57,321 bases of DNA from Smittium mucronatum. Its lineage: Eukaryota > Kickxellomycota > Harpellomycetes > Harpellales > Legeriomycetaceae. The notes beneath the pieces are model-generated. The model did not search any database. It was not told where the DNA came from and worked only from the letters and a program-made list of their open reading frames with translations. The translations under genes and the position numbers were made by a program. Shown one piece after another: positions 25,801 through 38,220 of the stretch; within the stretch, counting starts at the first letter, position 1; the number at the start of each line of letters is the position of its first letter. Location of the stretch: NCBI GenBank assembly GCA_001953115.1, contig LSSL01000625.1, positions 1-57,321 on the forward strand. The letters are read 5' to 3'.

Positions 25801-28510
25801 ATAGAGTACTGCCTTAAAAGTTAAATACATAATGACTTATACTAAAAAATACCTCTTTTAATCGATTTATCCAGTAACCTAAACACAGATATATTTTTTT
25901 TCGGTTTCTATTTAAAAAAAAATTGTGTATAAAAATCAGTATTATTTTAGATTATTTCTGCCAAATAATATAATAAATATACTTTATATTATTTCTATTT
26001 AGAAAGTGATAAAATTACTCCTTTTAGCTCAACTGAAAATTTTATTTCTAAACCCAAAATTTTTGACTCTAATAAAAATCTTCTGAGTTTTAAATAATTA
26101 TGAAATATGGATTTAAAATTTTAAAAATTTTTACAAATAAGAAAAAAAACTATTCTTAAAAAAATTTAAAATTAAATAATACAAAATTATGTTAGATATC
26201 AATATTAATTTATATTCTGTATATTTCTATTACGCATAAATATTTCAAATTTGATATTATGGGGATATTTTTTACCATTAGAAATTTTATAATAAATTAT
26301 TTATGGTTTAAAATTGAAATTAATAATGATTAAATTAATTTTTTATGTAAAATTATAATTTAAATCTCAAATAATTGATTCAAGAAAACACAAGCGATTT
26401 ACTTCTTTTATTAATGTTAGTGATAATTAAAAATGGAGTTAAAAAATGCAAAAATGTTTCTTATTAAACATTTTTGGAAGCCTGTCTTATATATAATTGT
26501 CTTTTATATCTTATTAATAAAAATTTCTATTTGAATATTTGAACCCAAGATTCTTTTTGAACATTTTTATAAATAAATAGATTATTTATAATTATCTATA
26601 TTCATGATTATAAATATAAAACCGTGTATTTAAATTAAAATTGTTGCTTAAAAAATGCATTTAGTAAAAATAAACCCCAAAAACCCTGTTGATGATATTA
26701 AATTATGATATTCAAATTTTTTGAATAGAAAAATTTTATGATCTAAAAACAATATAAAACAAAGTTTATTAACTAATAAATAGTAATAAAAATAATTAAA
26801 TATAAGTATTACATAATTTATTTAACACAATTTAATAAAAAATTTAACTGTCAGTAAATGGAATATTAAAAAAAAATAGTTCACAAAAAACATTTTAATT
26901 AAATAAATATAAATCCATTTAATATATTTATTGTACCAAATTAAATTTAAATGATATATTTCGGAATATTCATCCCGCAAATGGCATATTTTATATAATT
27001 TTAGAGTAAGCTATAGTATTAATGACGCAATTAATTTAATATATAATGATTTTTTAAGTTATTTATACTATCCCAAATCTTATCTATATCCCACTCGAAT
27101 TTTTATTTCATTATTTTATGTAGATTAACCTAAAAATACGTAAAATAAAATTCAATTTGATGTTATTTTACTAGGAAAAATCGTATTTGTGAAATGAAGG
27201 GAATTCAAAACTGAATAAAATCTTATCCTTTTTTTAAATCCCTGATTTATGTTAAGATCTATATAATTATCCACACCAAATAATTTAAAAAATGAGATTA
27301 ATTAATTTAAAAAAATTTAAAACCAATATTTTTCTTTCAAAGATATGATATGGGATTATTTCTATTTGTATAATTCAATGACATACATCTTGTACAAGCG
27401 GGTATATACCTCTCATATATCTAAATAGATCGATTTGAACAAAAAATGCTCAAAAATAAATTCATTAATTATTCATCAAAAGTACTCTATACCAAAATAA
27501 ATCAAAAGGATATGCAATGGCATAATTTATTCAAAAAAAAACTCCTATTTTTTCAAAAAGGTACTCTTCAAATCTTTTTATACTTTTCACTGGTTTGAAA
27601 AAATATATATTTTAATATGATTTAGATTATATAAAGAATAAACATTTAGCTCATATAACAATAAATATTGGTGATATTATATAATATAGTTTAGAAATAT
27701 TAGATAAACTAATACTTTTTCCACGGATTAAAAAAATATAAAATTAATCTTTTTAATTTTTGATCAAAAAGGTGACACTCTAATATATTTATGGGAAAAA
27801 AATCAGAATTTTTTATTTTAAATAAAATAATGACCCTAAACTCAATCAAAAAATCTAATTAATGTTTATATTGTTTGTTTTATTTTAAATCATAAGGTAT
27901 TGTTTAGAGATTTTATCATTATTTCACGATAAAATTCTGAACCAAAAAAAAATCCGAGATGATTATGAATTACATTCTATTATATACAAATCCCCATCTA
28001 TATTATTTTAAATTTCTAAATTTCTAAATTAAACGCTTATGTTAAGAAAAAATCTCACCATTAGTCTGGGAAAATATGTAAGATTTCTCAATGTTAGATC
28101 TATTGAAATTCAATAAAATTAATTTACAATTAATTCAACAAAAGAATAAATTTTACTTTACTGTTATTGCAAGAATAAATAAAAAGATTGGTTGTGGATA
28201 TAAAATGAAGTATTAAATTTCAGAATAGATAACTGAAGTTTTTTATGGTGGTTTACACACTAAAAATTGTATAGATATGTTCTCAAGTCCCTTTTATCGC
28301 TTTAAAATAGAAAATAATTCTTTTATCTTGAAATTAATTTCTGACTGACTTTTTAACTCATTAAGAATTTTCAGAAGACAACTGTATTAATTAAAGCTTT
28401 AAATAACGTTAAATCTCATATATAAGTGCAAAAATGAAATGAAAAACAACGTTTAAGATATAAATTCAATAAGGGAAAAAATTAAGATATAAAACCAATT
28501 TCATATCAAT

Positions 28511-29439
28511 ATGGAAAATAGTGTTGAATTCAAGTTATCAATATCTTCAAAGAAAGTTATTAAAAAATCCATAAAACTAGAAAACCTACACCTTGGTGCG
28601 ACTTAAAAATTAATAGTCTATGTATATTCAGTGATATTTTTTGGATACGCTGACTTGAATAAAAAAAATTTTCCTCTAACAATATTTTTTTTAGAGAAAA
28701 AAACCGAAGGCTTCTATATGTGTGTTTTCAATAAATTGAAAGAAAATTTTAGTAGTTCAAGTTTAAATTTAAAACCATAAAATATAAGTGCAGATAATCC
28801 AGATAAATTAGCCAATTAAATTGAAAATTATTCTCGTCAGCGGAAATATTAAAAAAAAAAATTCATAAAGATAAATATATTAGAATATTCTGTGATAGAT
28901 AAAAAAAATTGAAAAAAAAACTCCCTGGTTATTTTTATTATTTACAAGGATATTGGGTCAGAGGGAAAATTGAAAAGGGAAAAAATTTATTAGTTGAAAA
29001 ATTAATGGAAAATAGAAAAAATAAAATGGATATTAATTTTGTTAAAAGCAAATTGTTCAATAAAAACGAAAATTGGTATGATTGTGAAAATATTTATGGA
29101 CCCAGTACAAATAAAGCTATAAATTGATTCGATTTCAAATTGAAATATGATTAAATTTTCCATAAACTTATAGAAGTTTTTGACTTTATGGATTCAATAA
29201 TTTAATTATAAGACGAATAAAAAGATATTATAAATGCATCAAAGCCTGTTTAAAATATTTTAAATTTATTTAATGTTTATATTCGAGATAATTACAAAGA
29301 AATTTATGATAAAGGAAACGTCATTATTTGCTTATTTTACTTCGAAAATCCTCCATTGCTCAAAAAGCAAGCTTACAAGTTTGGATTTGAGACATTCAAA
29401 AATATTTATATCGCTTTAAACGGTAGCTCAATATTTTAA
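28511..29439 (+). pseudogene. unidentified decayed coding stretch
   Basis: A run of plus-strand frames more protein-like than the surrounding desert: 28511-28606 (31 codons from ATG), an open stretch around 28607-28779, a 72-codon frame at 28909-29127 starting at TTG and containing GYFYYLQGYWVRG and ENWYDCENIYGP, and an open stretch at 29269-29439 containing IICLFYFENPPLLKKQ. They are separated by stops and at least one shift in an A-run. The Tyr/Trp/Gly content and spacing loosely recall protein-primed family B DNA polymerases of linear plasmids, but no catalytic motif is seen, so no function is claimed. Confidence 0.25.
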
Positions 29440-30769
29440 TGCAAGAAAAATATAACCAGCTTTATTTACGAATATTCTTCTTGTAAGAATTCGCTTAAAA
29501 AAGGGGGGGGTGTTCTCACGCATATACATGCTAATCATTTTCGGAAAAAATAATTTGGTTTCAAAAACATACTGAGAATAAAAAACAAAATAGGTAGAAA
29601 ATGAAACATTAGGTGAGGGAGGCCTCTAAGTTTTATTTAATTATTTTTTATTTATCTATATTCACAAATTTTAGTCATAAAAAATTATAAAGATACATAT
29701 CTAATCTTTTAAAAGCGAAAAAAAAATCATTTTAGCTTTGCATAATTTTATTAATAGATCCAAATAAAAAAAGACTGAATTTTAAATTTTTATTTAGTAT
29801 GTATCGTGATTTTAATCATAACCATCGATTTCTTGTATTTTTTTCCTTTAAAATTAAACAGTTTAAATTTAAAAATCATTATGATAGAATAGTGATAGTA
29901 AATCTTTCTTGAAATTCAAAACTTTATCCGTCAGCTTTCATTTTAAAAAAACTCACCAAAATCTCTTTCAGTTTGAGAATTGATAAAAATTCAGCTAAAG
30001 ATATCATTCTATATATATATTTATATTCTGGGCCTCAATCTAAATTGGAGATAAGATATTTCTATCTCTTTTAGACTTAATATTGCTATATGTGGCTTCG
30101 TTCATAATAGGGTATTTTCTTCGTATGAAAAAAACAAAATACCTTTATTTTTTCTTATACAGAGCAATATTTAAACAGGAAAAAAAATTTCATTTGAAAT
30201 TTACTTTACAAAGTTATATTCTTTAGAAATTACTAAAACTGATGATGCGAGAATTTTCATTCATCGATAAATTTAAATATAAGAAGAAAAGATTTGCAAA
30301 TGCTAAAGATGTATATAAGAAAGATGCATAATAAATTAATGGATACTACATCTTAATACTTCCATATGCTTTTTTCGTCTAATCGCATTTAAATTGATCT
30401 TTTTTAAATTCACTAAAAGTATCTATCATAAAAAAGAAAAAATTATTTAAATTTTTATTATAATCAAATTTTAAATTTTATGATTTTTTATTTAAGATTG
30501 AGACAAAGAAAAAAGTCTAAGTAAAAAATAATACCACTTTAGAGAATTTTTTAATCATAAAATTACCAAAATTAAGTTATAAAAAAACCATGAATCTTAG
30601 TTGAAAAACTCTTTTTTCAATAATTAACGGTATGAATATGAATTTCCATTCAATCTTGTATCAGTAAAAATAAATTCATATTTTTTTATCGAAAAAACCC
30701 CAAATATCTTTAAAAATAAATTTATTAATTTAATTGGGTAATATGCTTTTTTGGAAATCATTTTCCAAT

Positions 30770-31531
30770 TAATTTTAGGGTAAATTGCGAAAATTGACCG
30801 ATTTTTTAAAATACTATAATTTAACAGACTCATTTAAAATTATTTGCAAAAATTTATCGATTTTATTATCGCATTTTCCTAATCGAAAAATATTTATATC
30901 AGTCTATTTTTTTTATTGAGATGAGTGAATATTAGCGTAAATATTTCGTTTAAGACCAATTAAATTTTCATTGGGCCACTATTTTTGAGTACCTATCGTC
31001 ATTTTTTAATAGATAAATATATAAAAAAAACACTTTAGCCCTATTTAAACTTATGTCCATGTACCATAAAAAAAATAAGACTTCACTTCTATCCCAAACA
31101 CATCAGATATCACAGAAAAAATTAGAATAATCACTCGTTTTCTTATACCATCCGTAAAAATGCGATTATATGCACAAGTAAAAAATTCTGGTGGATTTTT
31201 AGAATCAGAATCGGTAAAGAGCTCAAAGTTAAGAATCTTTTTATTTTCTTCAAATAAATATTGTTTTTTAAAAACAATAATATCCTTAAATAATATAAGA
31301 TTTGAATTCAAATTTTTTAAGGAAAAATTTGGGATTGAAAAATTTAATTTCAAGAGAGTGCAGACCCCAGTACAGCTGCAATATACATATTAAGTTATTG
31401 AAATTGTTTTGTGCTTCCATTATATCTAACTGGTAATAATAGCCTCTTTTTTTTTCAAGTTAAAGTTCAAGTATTATTTTTAAAAATCGCATAAATGCTA
31501 GGAGTGTTTTTTTTCCACACATTATAATAAT
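30770..31531. repeat. left arm of second inverted repeat
   Basis: Inverted copy of 39254..40015 (base i matches 70785-i). The inner edge at 31531/39254 is sharp. The outer edge fades over about 100 bp near 30770, with scattered substitutions. The arms differ by point changes, so this repeat is older than the one at 1-8881. Confidence 0.9.
31051..31353 (-). CDS. unknown 100-codon frame in left arm
   Basis: Open frame on the minus strand, with no ATG at its start (first possible start is TTG). The protein has an acidic/Asn-rich middle, then EFFTCAYNRIFTDGIRKRV and a hydrophobic stretch before ending in FFYGTWT. Upstream, a TATATTGCAG sequence could be a splice acceptor, so this may be a downstream exon; an ATG in another frame encodes MYIAAVLGSALS, signal-peptide-like but followed by a stop. 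I do not recognise the family. A Cys-containing F/Y-x-C element near the middle is seen in some small secreted fungal proteins, which is only a hint. Confidence 0.3.
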   Translation of the reverse strand: MKLNFSIPNFSLKNLNSNLILFKDIIVFKKQYLFEENKKILNFELFTDSDSKNPPEFFTCAYNRIFTDGIRKRVIILIFSVISDVFGIEVKSYFFYGTWT

Positions 31532-33336
31532 TAATAAGAAATCAGGGATGAAATAGATCAAATTTGCTTTGTAAATACTCTTTTTCTCGCATAAGACTTA
31601 AGTACATCGTTTAAAATAAAATAAATTATGTGTCTTTTTGAAAGATAATATCATATCCAGTTTTTTTTTTGATAAGATAGCTTTTCTCGCACTTAATATC
31701 CTTATAATGTAACAAATATAAAAAATTGGGTTTTGAAGTTGTATAAATTTAGAGTTTTTGCTATATGGGAATAAACATCTCTTTTTTTATCCTTCAATTA
31801 CTGAAATATCACAGGTGTTATTTATTTATAAATTAGATTCTGAATTTTCTTTTACAATTATTTTAACTTATTGAAATGAAAAGCACTACAATTGATATTT
31901 GGTTTTAAAACTTATGTAATCCATTGCTCCAAGTGATGTTTTTTTTTTTTATAAATTTTAATAAAAAAGGATATATATATAAATTTTTAAACTGCATTTA
32001 ATTAGGTTTAATTTATTCATATTATATTTTAAGAATGTATTTAATATTTAAATGGATTTTAAAATTGGATATTTTTTACAAGTCCTTCTGTTGTGACCAG
32101 ATTCTCCAAATTTGCGCAATTAGTTTTTGATCTACTTTTTACTCGCATATATTCATATGTTGATTCTTCTTGGATCTTCCTGTGAGGGAGGGGGGGTATT
32201 TTAAAGTTATCCGATAAGATCTCAATAGAATTTATTGGATTGAATCCGGATCAATAAGCCATAAAAAGAATTTTTTCTGTAAAATTTTCTCAAATATTAA
32301 CTGTGGTAGATTTTTTACAAAAGATAATATGTTTTTAAAACACAGAAAAGGTATTTTATATTCCTTCATAAATAAAAATGGATGTTTTTTAAAAAAATAT
32401 CTAATATTGATCACACACCTACCATCTCAATGCTAAATATATGTTCATTTAGTTGCTTAATTATCCTGTAACTTCAAGATATAATGTTTCTTTGGAGTAT
32501 TTCTCTAGCCTTTGAAGATATTTTTGAAGAGCCTTCATGTATTTTTTGAGTTTTCCAAAAAAAAAAAAAAAAATCCAAAATTTGACGTTAATTTGTTTAA
32601 AAAGTTAAAATAATATTGTTTCTTTCTTTGAATACCCAAATTTTTATAGACACTATCGTATTTGAAGAAATAATCCTGTATTTTGGGAACGTTAAATGGT
32701 ATGACTCCAATTTTATATATCATATGTCTTTTATATAATCAAAAATTCTTTACTCTATCAATTTAATTACTTCTATTTTTATTTAAATATTCTATATAAA
32801 ACTCTTTTGCAGTAGAACATAGCTCTAAAGTAATTTTTTCACAAAAGTTTTCTGATATATTTCTTTCGAAATGAACAAGAAATTTTGAATTAAATGCTAT
32901 TGTATTCATCTTAGAAACAAAGGTTTCAATCTCTTTCATAAAATCACTAATAATAACGAAAACTCTCATATCATGGTATCAAGATATTCGATTTTTTTAG
33001 ATTAACTAAAAAATATGTCCACGACTCAGTATTCTTAAAGAATATATGCCGAACGATAGTGGAGTTGTATACCTCATAGCTGAAATTGATAGTGCTAATA
33101 AAATTACTCTGCCTCATCATGATTTCAAGTTAAAAGCTTCTAACGATATAACTAGTATTTATTATTTTGTTTATTGGATACATTTGGATATATAAGTATA
33201 TAAAATAAAACTCAATTATCTTTTTTTCTATAGAAAAGTTCTGATCCCAATTTTTTTATTGAAATTCCATTCAGGATATTTTCAATTTTTTTAACCTTTT
33301 CATTTTCATTTTTTAGAGACATTCTTTTTATAAAAG
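31532..33336. other. single-copy stretch inside second inverted repeat
   Basis: Moderately AT-rich. Several minus-strand frames of 60-68 codons lie here (32232-32414, 32535-32723, 32763-32969). The last, with FMKEIETFVSKMNTIAFNSK, is the most protein-like, and they could be exons of the gene truncated at 33490. I found no set of splice sites that joins them convincingly. Confidence 0.4.
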
Positions 33337-33490
33337 TCAAACATCGGCGCGCCATTTATTGTGATATTTACGATCTAATTTTTTTAAAGCGGCGTTTTTG
33401 AGATCATCTGGTTTGTATTTAGTGTAAATTTCTATACCCGATATTGAAATATCTTTAACAGTTTTTTCTGCAAACCTAGGACCAATAAGA
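33337..33490 (-). pseudogene. coding relic cut by LTR insertion
   Basis: On the minus strand a frame enters from inside the 5' LTR (its ATG at 33519 is LTR sequence) and continues for ~50 codons to a TGA. It includes LIGPRFAEKTVKDISIS and ends DRKYHNKWRADV. Its codon use is less AT-biased than the surrounding DNA, and the frame is interrupted exactly where the LTR starts. I infer that it is the 3' end of a gene into which the retroelement inserted. The matching upstream half is not obvious beyond the 3' LTR (38965-39253). The family is not recognised. Confidence 0.3.
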
Positions 33491-33725
33491 TGTAATGGCA
33501 CGAGCATTATTAGCCACATACATCACCTCCTTTTCTAATAATTAATCATAACTATTTCCTATTTATTTCATATCTATATAAAAAGCTTGAATTCCCACTT
33601 TTTGGAATGCAAGATTTTCAATTAGTTTTATTCTTTTATTTCCTTTTTCCCCATTATATCTTGTTCTAAAATAAATCCTTTCCTTAGCTTAATCCAGCTT
33701 TACTAGACTCCTTAAAATTTTAAAA
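33491..33725 (+). repeat. 5' LTR
   Basis: Starts TGTAATGG and aligns through CCACATACAT, TTCTAATAATTAATCATAA and TTTTTGGAATGCAAG with 38729-38964. The last ~40 bp are diverged and the end is approximate. A TATATAAAA promoter motif lies at 33575-33583. The two LTRs differ at many sites, so the insertion is old. Confidence 0.75.
33575..33583 (+). promoter_or_regulatory. TATA box of 5' LTR
   Basis: TATATAAAA about 85 bp into the LTR; the 3' LTR keeps TATATAAAC at the same place. It is likely the former Pol II promoter of the retroelement. Confidence 0.45.
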
Positions 33726-33828
33726 GCCTCTCTTTTTCTTCATCTTTATCCACTCTTGCTTCTTCTTATCTTCTTTTTAACTCGCACCTTTAAAAAAAAC
33801 CTTTCCATTGAACCTTATTCTTATAAAA

Positions 33829-34686
33829 ATGAGTAACATAAATTTCAACCAATCTGCCGGTTCCAGATACTTCTATACCCAGCTCAACAGCCAGGTCATT
33901 TATAAAATCTCTGAAACTGAGAACAACTCATCCACCCTAAACCATGAAGTACCGAACAAAACCCCAGCACCAACCATTCGGTTTAACACCTCTTGAGTTA
34001 TTCTTGACGGAAATATCGGGCTTTCTGACGCGGTTCGTTTTAAAGGTAGCCCAAAAAACTACTAAGAATTCATGTCTAGTATGGGTCTGTACTTTTGGGA
34101 TCGCCCAGAAGTATTCAAAGACGACCGACACAGAACATTGTACATTGGGGCTCATCTTACAGGTTCAGCTACCATCTGTTTTGGATAGCTTATCGAATAC
34201 AACTCTGCCTCTTTAACATCTTTCGCACAATTCCACGAAGAGTTTTCCAGGGATTTTTCGGGCCCAAGTAACTTAATAAGAGCCTTTGTTCTCATTAGGA
34301 AGCTCAGAAAAGGTAAGATTTCTGTCACCGCGTACGCTGCTGAATTTAGAACCATCTCCAGAGACAGTTTTTTTGACCAGCTTGCTCTTTTTGATCGATT
34401 TTTGCGGGGTATAAACGACAGTGTGATGAATTTTGTGATCATGAGCGACTTGTCAAAAGAATTGGAGTCCAACTTTGATATTGCTATTCTGATTGGTAAT
34501 AGAATTAATAGCCGTTATTTTTTCTGGCAAGTTAATACTGAGTTTGTGACCCGTTACTACCCGAGAACCAGCCAGGAAGCTAACCATTATATCCCATCTA
34601 CACCTGCAATAAATCGTAACGAAACCGGTTCCACTGCGGAAATCGATGCATTCACATTCAGATTCCGTCCTCCGCTCTCCCAATAA
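33829..34686 (+). pseudogene. gag (capsid) of chromovirus, broken
   Basis: The ATG at 33829 opens a 55-codon frame; the capsid then continues in another frame from about 34045 to the stop at 34684. That second part reads as a Ty3-type capsid: GLYFWDRPEVFKDDRHRTLY, then a TGSATI segment, FAQFHEEFSRDF, and KISVTAYAAEFRTISRD, which matches the conserved S-x-x-x-Y-x-x-x-F-R segment of fungal gypsy Gag. There is one frameshift and at least two in-frame stops (near 34063 and 34184). Gag would form the particle shell around the element's RNA. Confidence 0.85.
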
Positions 34687-34707
34687 GAAAAAAAACGCCT
34701 TTGCTAC

Positions 34708-34800
34708 CACGTTCATTTCTATATTGTGGTAATATTGGTCACATAGCTGATTCATGCCCATTGAAATCCAGTTCAAGAAAAGGAAGATCCCGGTAGGAAG
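34708..34800 (+). pseudogene. Gag zinc knuckle, degenerate
   Basis: A CCHC knuckle follows gag in a shifted frame: YCGNIGHIADSCP supplies the second Cys, the His and the last Cys of C-x2-C-x4-H-x4-C. The first Cys is a Phe codon (TTT), one base away from TGT. In an intact element this motif binds the genomic RNA. Confidence 0.7.
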
Positions 34801-34932
34801 CAAGAAGCTACTACTGGGATATAACTTCATTAATAAGTTGCATTATAGTAGCGTTTATGTCAGCAAGTTCTTATTTTCAATAAAGATGTTTCGAAAAAAT
34901 CATCGTCGTATGTTGAAAATTTATGTCCTATT

Positions 34933-35250
34933 GACTTAGAAGCCTCTGATAGTTCCATCAATTATAAGCTTATTGAACTTCTAAACCTTAAAAACAGAAA
35001 TCTAAAACATGCAATCACCCTTGAAGCTATTGACAAAAAAACTAATCTTGTAACGCCCATATAACAATACTACCCTGAAAATGAGTTTCTTTTTAGAAAT
35101 TCTCACTGCGATAAACTAAAAATATAACCCATAAACTCACCCAAAATAACGGTTGTTCTCGACCTCCCTATGTTAAAAATACACAGCCCCTATATCAGAT
35201 GAAACAAAAATTCGATCAAATTTCAATCTGAATTCTGTAAGAATAACTGC
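34933..35250 (+). pseudogene. retroviral-type aspartic protease, degenerate
   Basis: The frame from 34933 reads DLEASDSSINYKLIELLNLK, which aligns with the D-S-G-A-S-x-S-F-I active-site region of Ty3/gypsy proteases, but the catalytic Asp-Ser-Gly is lost. Downstream VVLDLPMLKIHSPYI matches the V-L-G-L-P-W-L-x-x-x-N-P-x-I flap-side motif and leads to FQSEFCKNNC. Stops interrupt it. The protease would cleave the polyprotein. Confidence 0.75.
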
Positions 35251-35582
35251 ATTCTAAATTTAAAATCGATAAACGCCATATTTAGGCTGCCAGATGAAGA
35301 AGAGAGTGAAGTATCTAACGGAAATTCTGAAGAAAAAGGTTCTGATTCACCTGAGATTGTTGCTTCTGATGACAAAAATGTCTTTAAACTGAATCCCTGG
35401 AAGATAAAGACGACCACATCATAAATATCTCAAATTTCGAACATTAGATAAAACCAAAAGATGAATTAATTAAAAAATCCGAAAAAACTCTAAAAAATGT
35501 ACTACCGGATTCTGAAAAATCATTTACTTCCCATGTGATTCCAAAAGAATACGCCTAATTCGCCTCAGTATCCAGAAAAAAT

Positions 35583-36170
35583 ATGGCCAACATCCTTCCC
35601 AACCACCGTAAATACGACTGCTACATCGATTTACGACCCGGATCCGCACCAAAATGGGGTCCGATTTATTTTCTCTTGGAGACTGGGCTCAAAGTATTTA
35701 AGCTCTATATCAAATATAACCTTGCGAATGGTTTTATCAAGCCATCCAAATCACCTTCTGTAGCTCCAATCATGTTCATAAATATAAATTACTGAGAGCT
35801 GAGATTGTGTTTCAACTATCAAAAACTCAACGAAAAAAACATTAAAAACCTCCGCCCTCGTCCAAGGATAGATTATTCTTTCGATCGTATCCGGTCTTCA
35901 AAATATTTTACCAAGCTGTACTTACGAGGTGCTTACAACCTGGTAAATATTTAAGCAGTTGAAGAATGGAAAACCACTTTCGGGTGTTAATACGGGCATT
36001 TTGAGTACCAAGTGATGCCTTTCTGTCTAAAAAATGCACCAGCTACCTTCCAGCACTTCATAAACTATGTAATCAGGGATGTTATGGACAATCAATCGAT
36101 CTCTTAATTGTAATATATAATTATATTTCCTTTCACCCTTGCATAACACAAACTACTCGTAAGTTTTGTA
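35583..36170 (+). pseudogene. reverse transcriptase domain, broken
   Basis: Starts with LPNHRKYDCYIDLRPGSAPKW, the classic gypsy RT entry (L-P-P-H-R-x-x-D-x-x-I), then GPIYFL and NGFIKPSKSPSVAP. After a stop and frame changes come [52 protein letters not shown] and a degraded end. The usual D of the K-L-D-L-R motif is Tyr and the YxDD catalytic box after NAPATF is not recoverable, so there is no activity. The thumb region continues poorly to ~36500. Confidence 0.9.
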
Positions 36171-36524
36171 CTCAGCAAATTAATGGAAAACCTGCTTTAC
36201 TGAAAACTCTAAAAATTCACCTTCCACAAAACTGAGTTCAACTTCTCGGGGCATATAATATCATCCGATGGAATCAAATCAGACCCAGAGAAAAAACATA
36301 AAACCTCTCAAAATGGAAAACTCCTAATGAAATTAAAGAAATTCAGACATTTCTGATATTTGTAAAATACTATATAAAGTTTATTCCGGACTTATCAAAG
36401 ATAGCTATACCCTTGACACGATTATTAAGAAGAGATAATCCCTTCAAATGATACTCAGGGGCTGAATTTTTCTTTAGAGCAATAATAAACCTTCTTATAT
36501 CATCACTGATGCTTTCATACCCAA

Positions 36525-36830
36525 TCCCAGGAAAGGAACTCATAATTTAAACTGAAGCCTCAGACTTCGCAATTGGTACCATATTGTCACAGAAATCCAG
36601 CGATAATCAGCTGCACCCAGTCCACTACTTTTCGCAAAAATTCTCGACAGCTGAAATAAATTACGATATATACGACAAGGAAATGTTGGCAATAGTATAA
36701 GCGTTTAATGAATGGAGGAAATATTTGGAAGGATCTTCGGAAAAAATACAGGTGTTCACGGATCATAAAAACTAGGAAATTTTCAAGACAGCTAAATCCT
36801 TAAATCAAAGACACGCGCGCTCGTGACTCT
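36525..36830 (+). pseudogene. RNase H domain, broken
   Basis: [14 protein letters not shown] matches the T-D-A-S-D-x-A-I-G-A-V-L-S-Q start of Ty3/gypsy RNase H, with Glu replacing the first Asp. It is followed by [25 protein letters not shown], a stop, AFNEWRKYLEG and VFTDHKN, another conserved acid. At least two stops are in frame. It would degrade the RNA strand during reverse transcription. Confidence 0.85.
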
Positions 36831-37139
36831 TTTTTACCGCTTCAATTTTTACATCACTTATAGACCAGGCTTCCTGTCGTGAAAACCAGAAGCCCTTTTC
36901 AGAAGAACGAATTATCAGCAAGGAAAACCTCTCACAAACAGCATAATCCCAGCTAATAATTTAATTAAAAATGGACCGAAAGCATTGTCTAAAACCTGCG
37001 ATATAATAATATCATCTTCCAAAAGATTTATTAATTACACAATTTTTACAACGGTCATTTAACTCTGCATTTCCAGTCTTCAAAAACTTTAAAATTACTG
37101 AAGGTTTGGCATACTACAAAGATAAGTTATACATATCTG

Positions 37140-38220
37140 AAGTTACTCAACTAAATATAATACATGACTACCACAACTCAACTCAACTCTTGCAGAGAAT
37201 TTTGGAATCAAAAAGACCATAGAGCTGATCAAAATGTAATTTTGGTTTCCAAAAATGAAATCCTTCATAAAAACATACATTGAGACATGCAATATCCGCA
37301 ACCGCTCTCAGGACAAAAGGCACAAAAAACAATGCTTACTTCATCCTCTTACTTCATCTACTAAACCATGGAAATCCATAACCATGGACTTTATAGTCGA
37401 GCCTCCAAAATCCAAAGGATACAACACTATCATGGTTGTTTTGGATCGATTTAAGAAGATGGCCCACTTAATTCCGCTTACAAAGCTGCCCGCTTCCAAA
37501 GAAACAGTACATTTATTTCTTAAAAAAATGTTTAAACTATACAGAATGCCTGAAGAGATAATTTCGGATTGTGGTACTCGGTTTACTTCCAGATTCCCAC
37601 AGCGAGCAATCCTACTTCTCAAAGTAAAAATAAAACTGTCTTCTTCTTTTCTCCCAGAGACTGAAGGGCAAACTGAGCGCACAAATCAAACTCTAGAGGA
37701 GTGCTTGTGCAGTTAGATTAACTACAAAAAAACCAACTGGTAAGATTTGCTTCCCATGTCTGAGTTCTCCTACAATATGTCGTTCAACGTGTCAAAAAAA
37801 ATTTCCCTCTTCTTCTCTCTAATGGGTTATAACCCGACATTATCTTCAAAAGATCTTAGCACAACACAAGTACCTACTGCAGAGAGTGGACTTAACTCCC
37901 TTAAAGACGCATACATACAACTATCTAAGAATTTAACCTCCTCCAGCACAAAATTCAAAAAGTTCTCAGTTAATGATTTGAAACCTGCGGTGAACTATGA
38001 AATCAACTATATAGTTTGGCTTAATGCCAAAAAGATATCAAAGCATAGACCTTCTAAAAAACCCTACTATCTATTACTTGGATCCTTTAACATAATCAAA
38101 AGAATTAACAAAGTCTGTTACAAACTTGAGCTTCCGGTTTCCATGAAAATACACACAATTTTCCATGCATCCCTACTGGAACCGTATAAAATAAGCTCAA
38201 TCCCTTCCGGAATTGATTAA
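37140..38220 (+). pseudogene. integrase with GPY/F-type C-terminus, broken
   Basis: Remnants of the N-terminal zinc domain lie at 37140-37320 (HDYHNS; CNIRNR in place of C-x2-C) with one frameshift near 37250. The frame from 37255 to 38220 holds the catalytic core: Asp in TMDFIVEPP, Asp in IISDCGTRFTS, and Glu in EGQTERTNQTLEE, that is D-D-E. Single stops at 37714 (TAG) and 37741 (TAA) precede LLPMSEFSYN. The C-terminus has KHRPSKKPYYLLLGSFNIIKR and IHTIFHASLLEPY, a GPY/F-type module. This is the best preserved part of the element. Confidence 0.92.

Larger units (their letters stand above)
9979..28510. other. AT desert
   Basis: About 18.5 kb of very AT-rich DNA. Apart from the hairpins at 10.04 kb and a faint Ty3-like motif at 13.77 kb I see no tRNA, no intron-bearing gene and no ordered domain. 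Homopolymers (for example C10 near 14631-14640), short TTTTA repeats near 12220-12240 and ATTT repeats near 18650 are all that stand out. Confidence 0.7.

Noticed and set aside
37341..37682. 113-codon minus-strand frame; also 34152-34472 and 34453-34830 minus
   Set aside because: These are antisense shadows of retroelement integrase and gag, which have clear family motifs on the plus strand.
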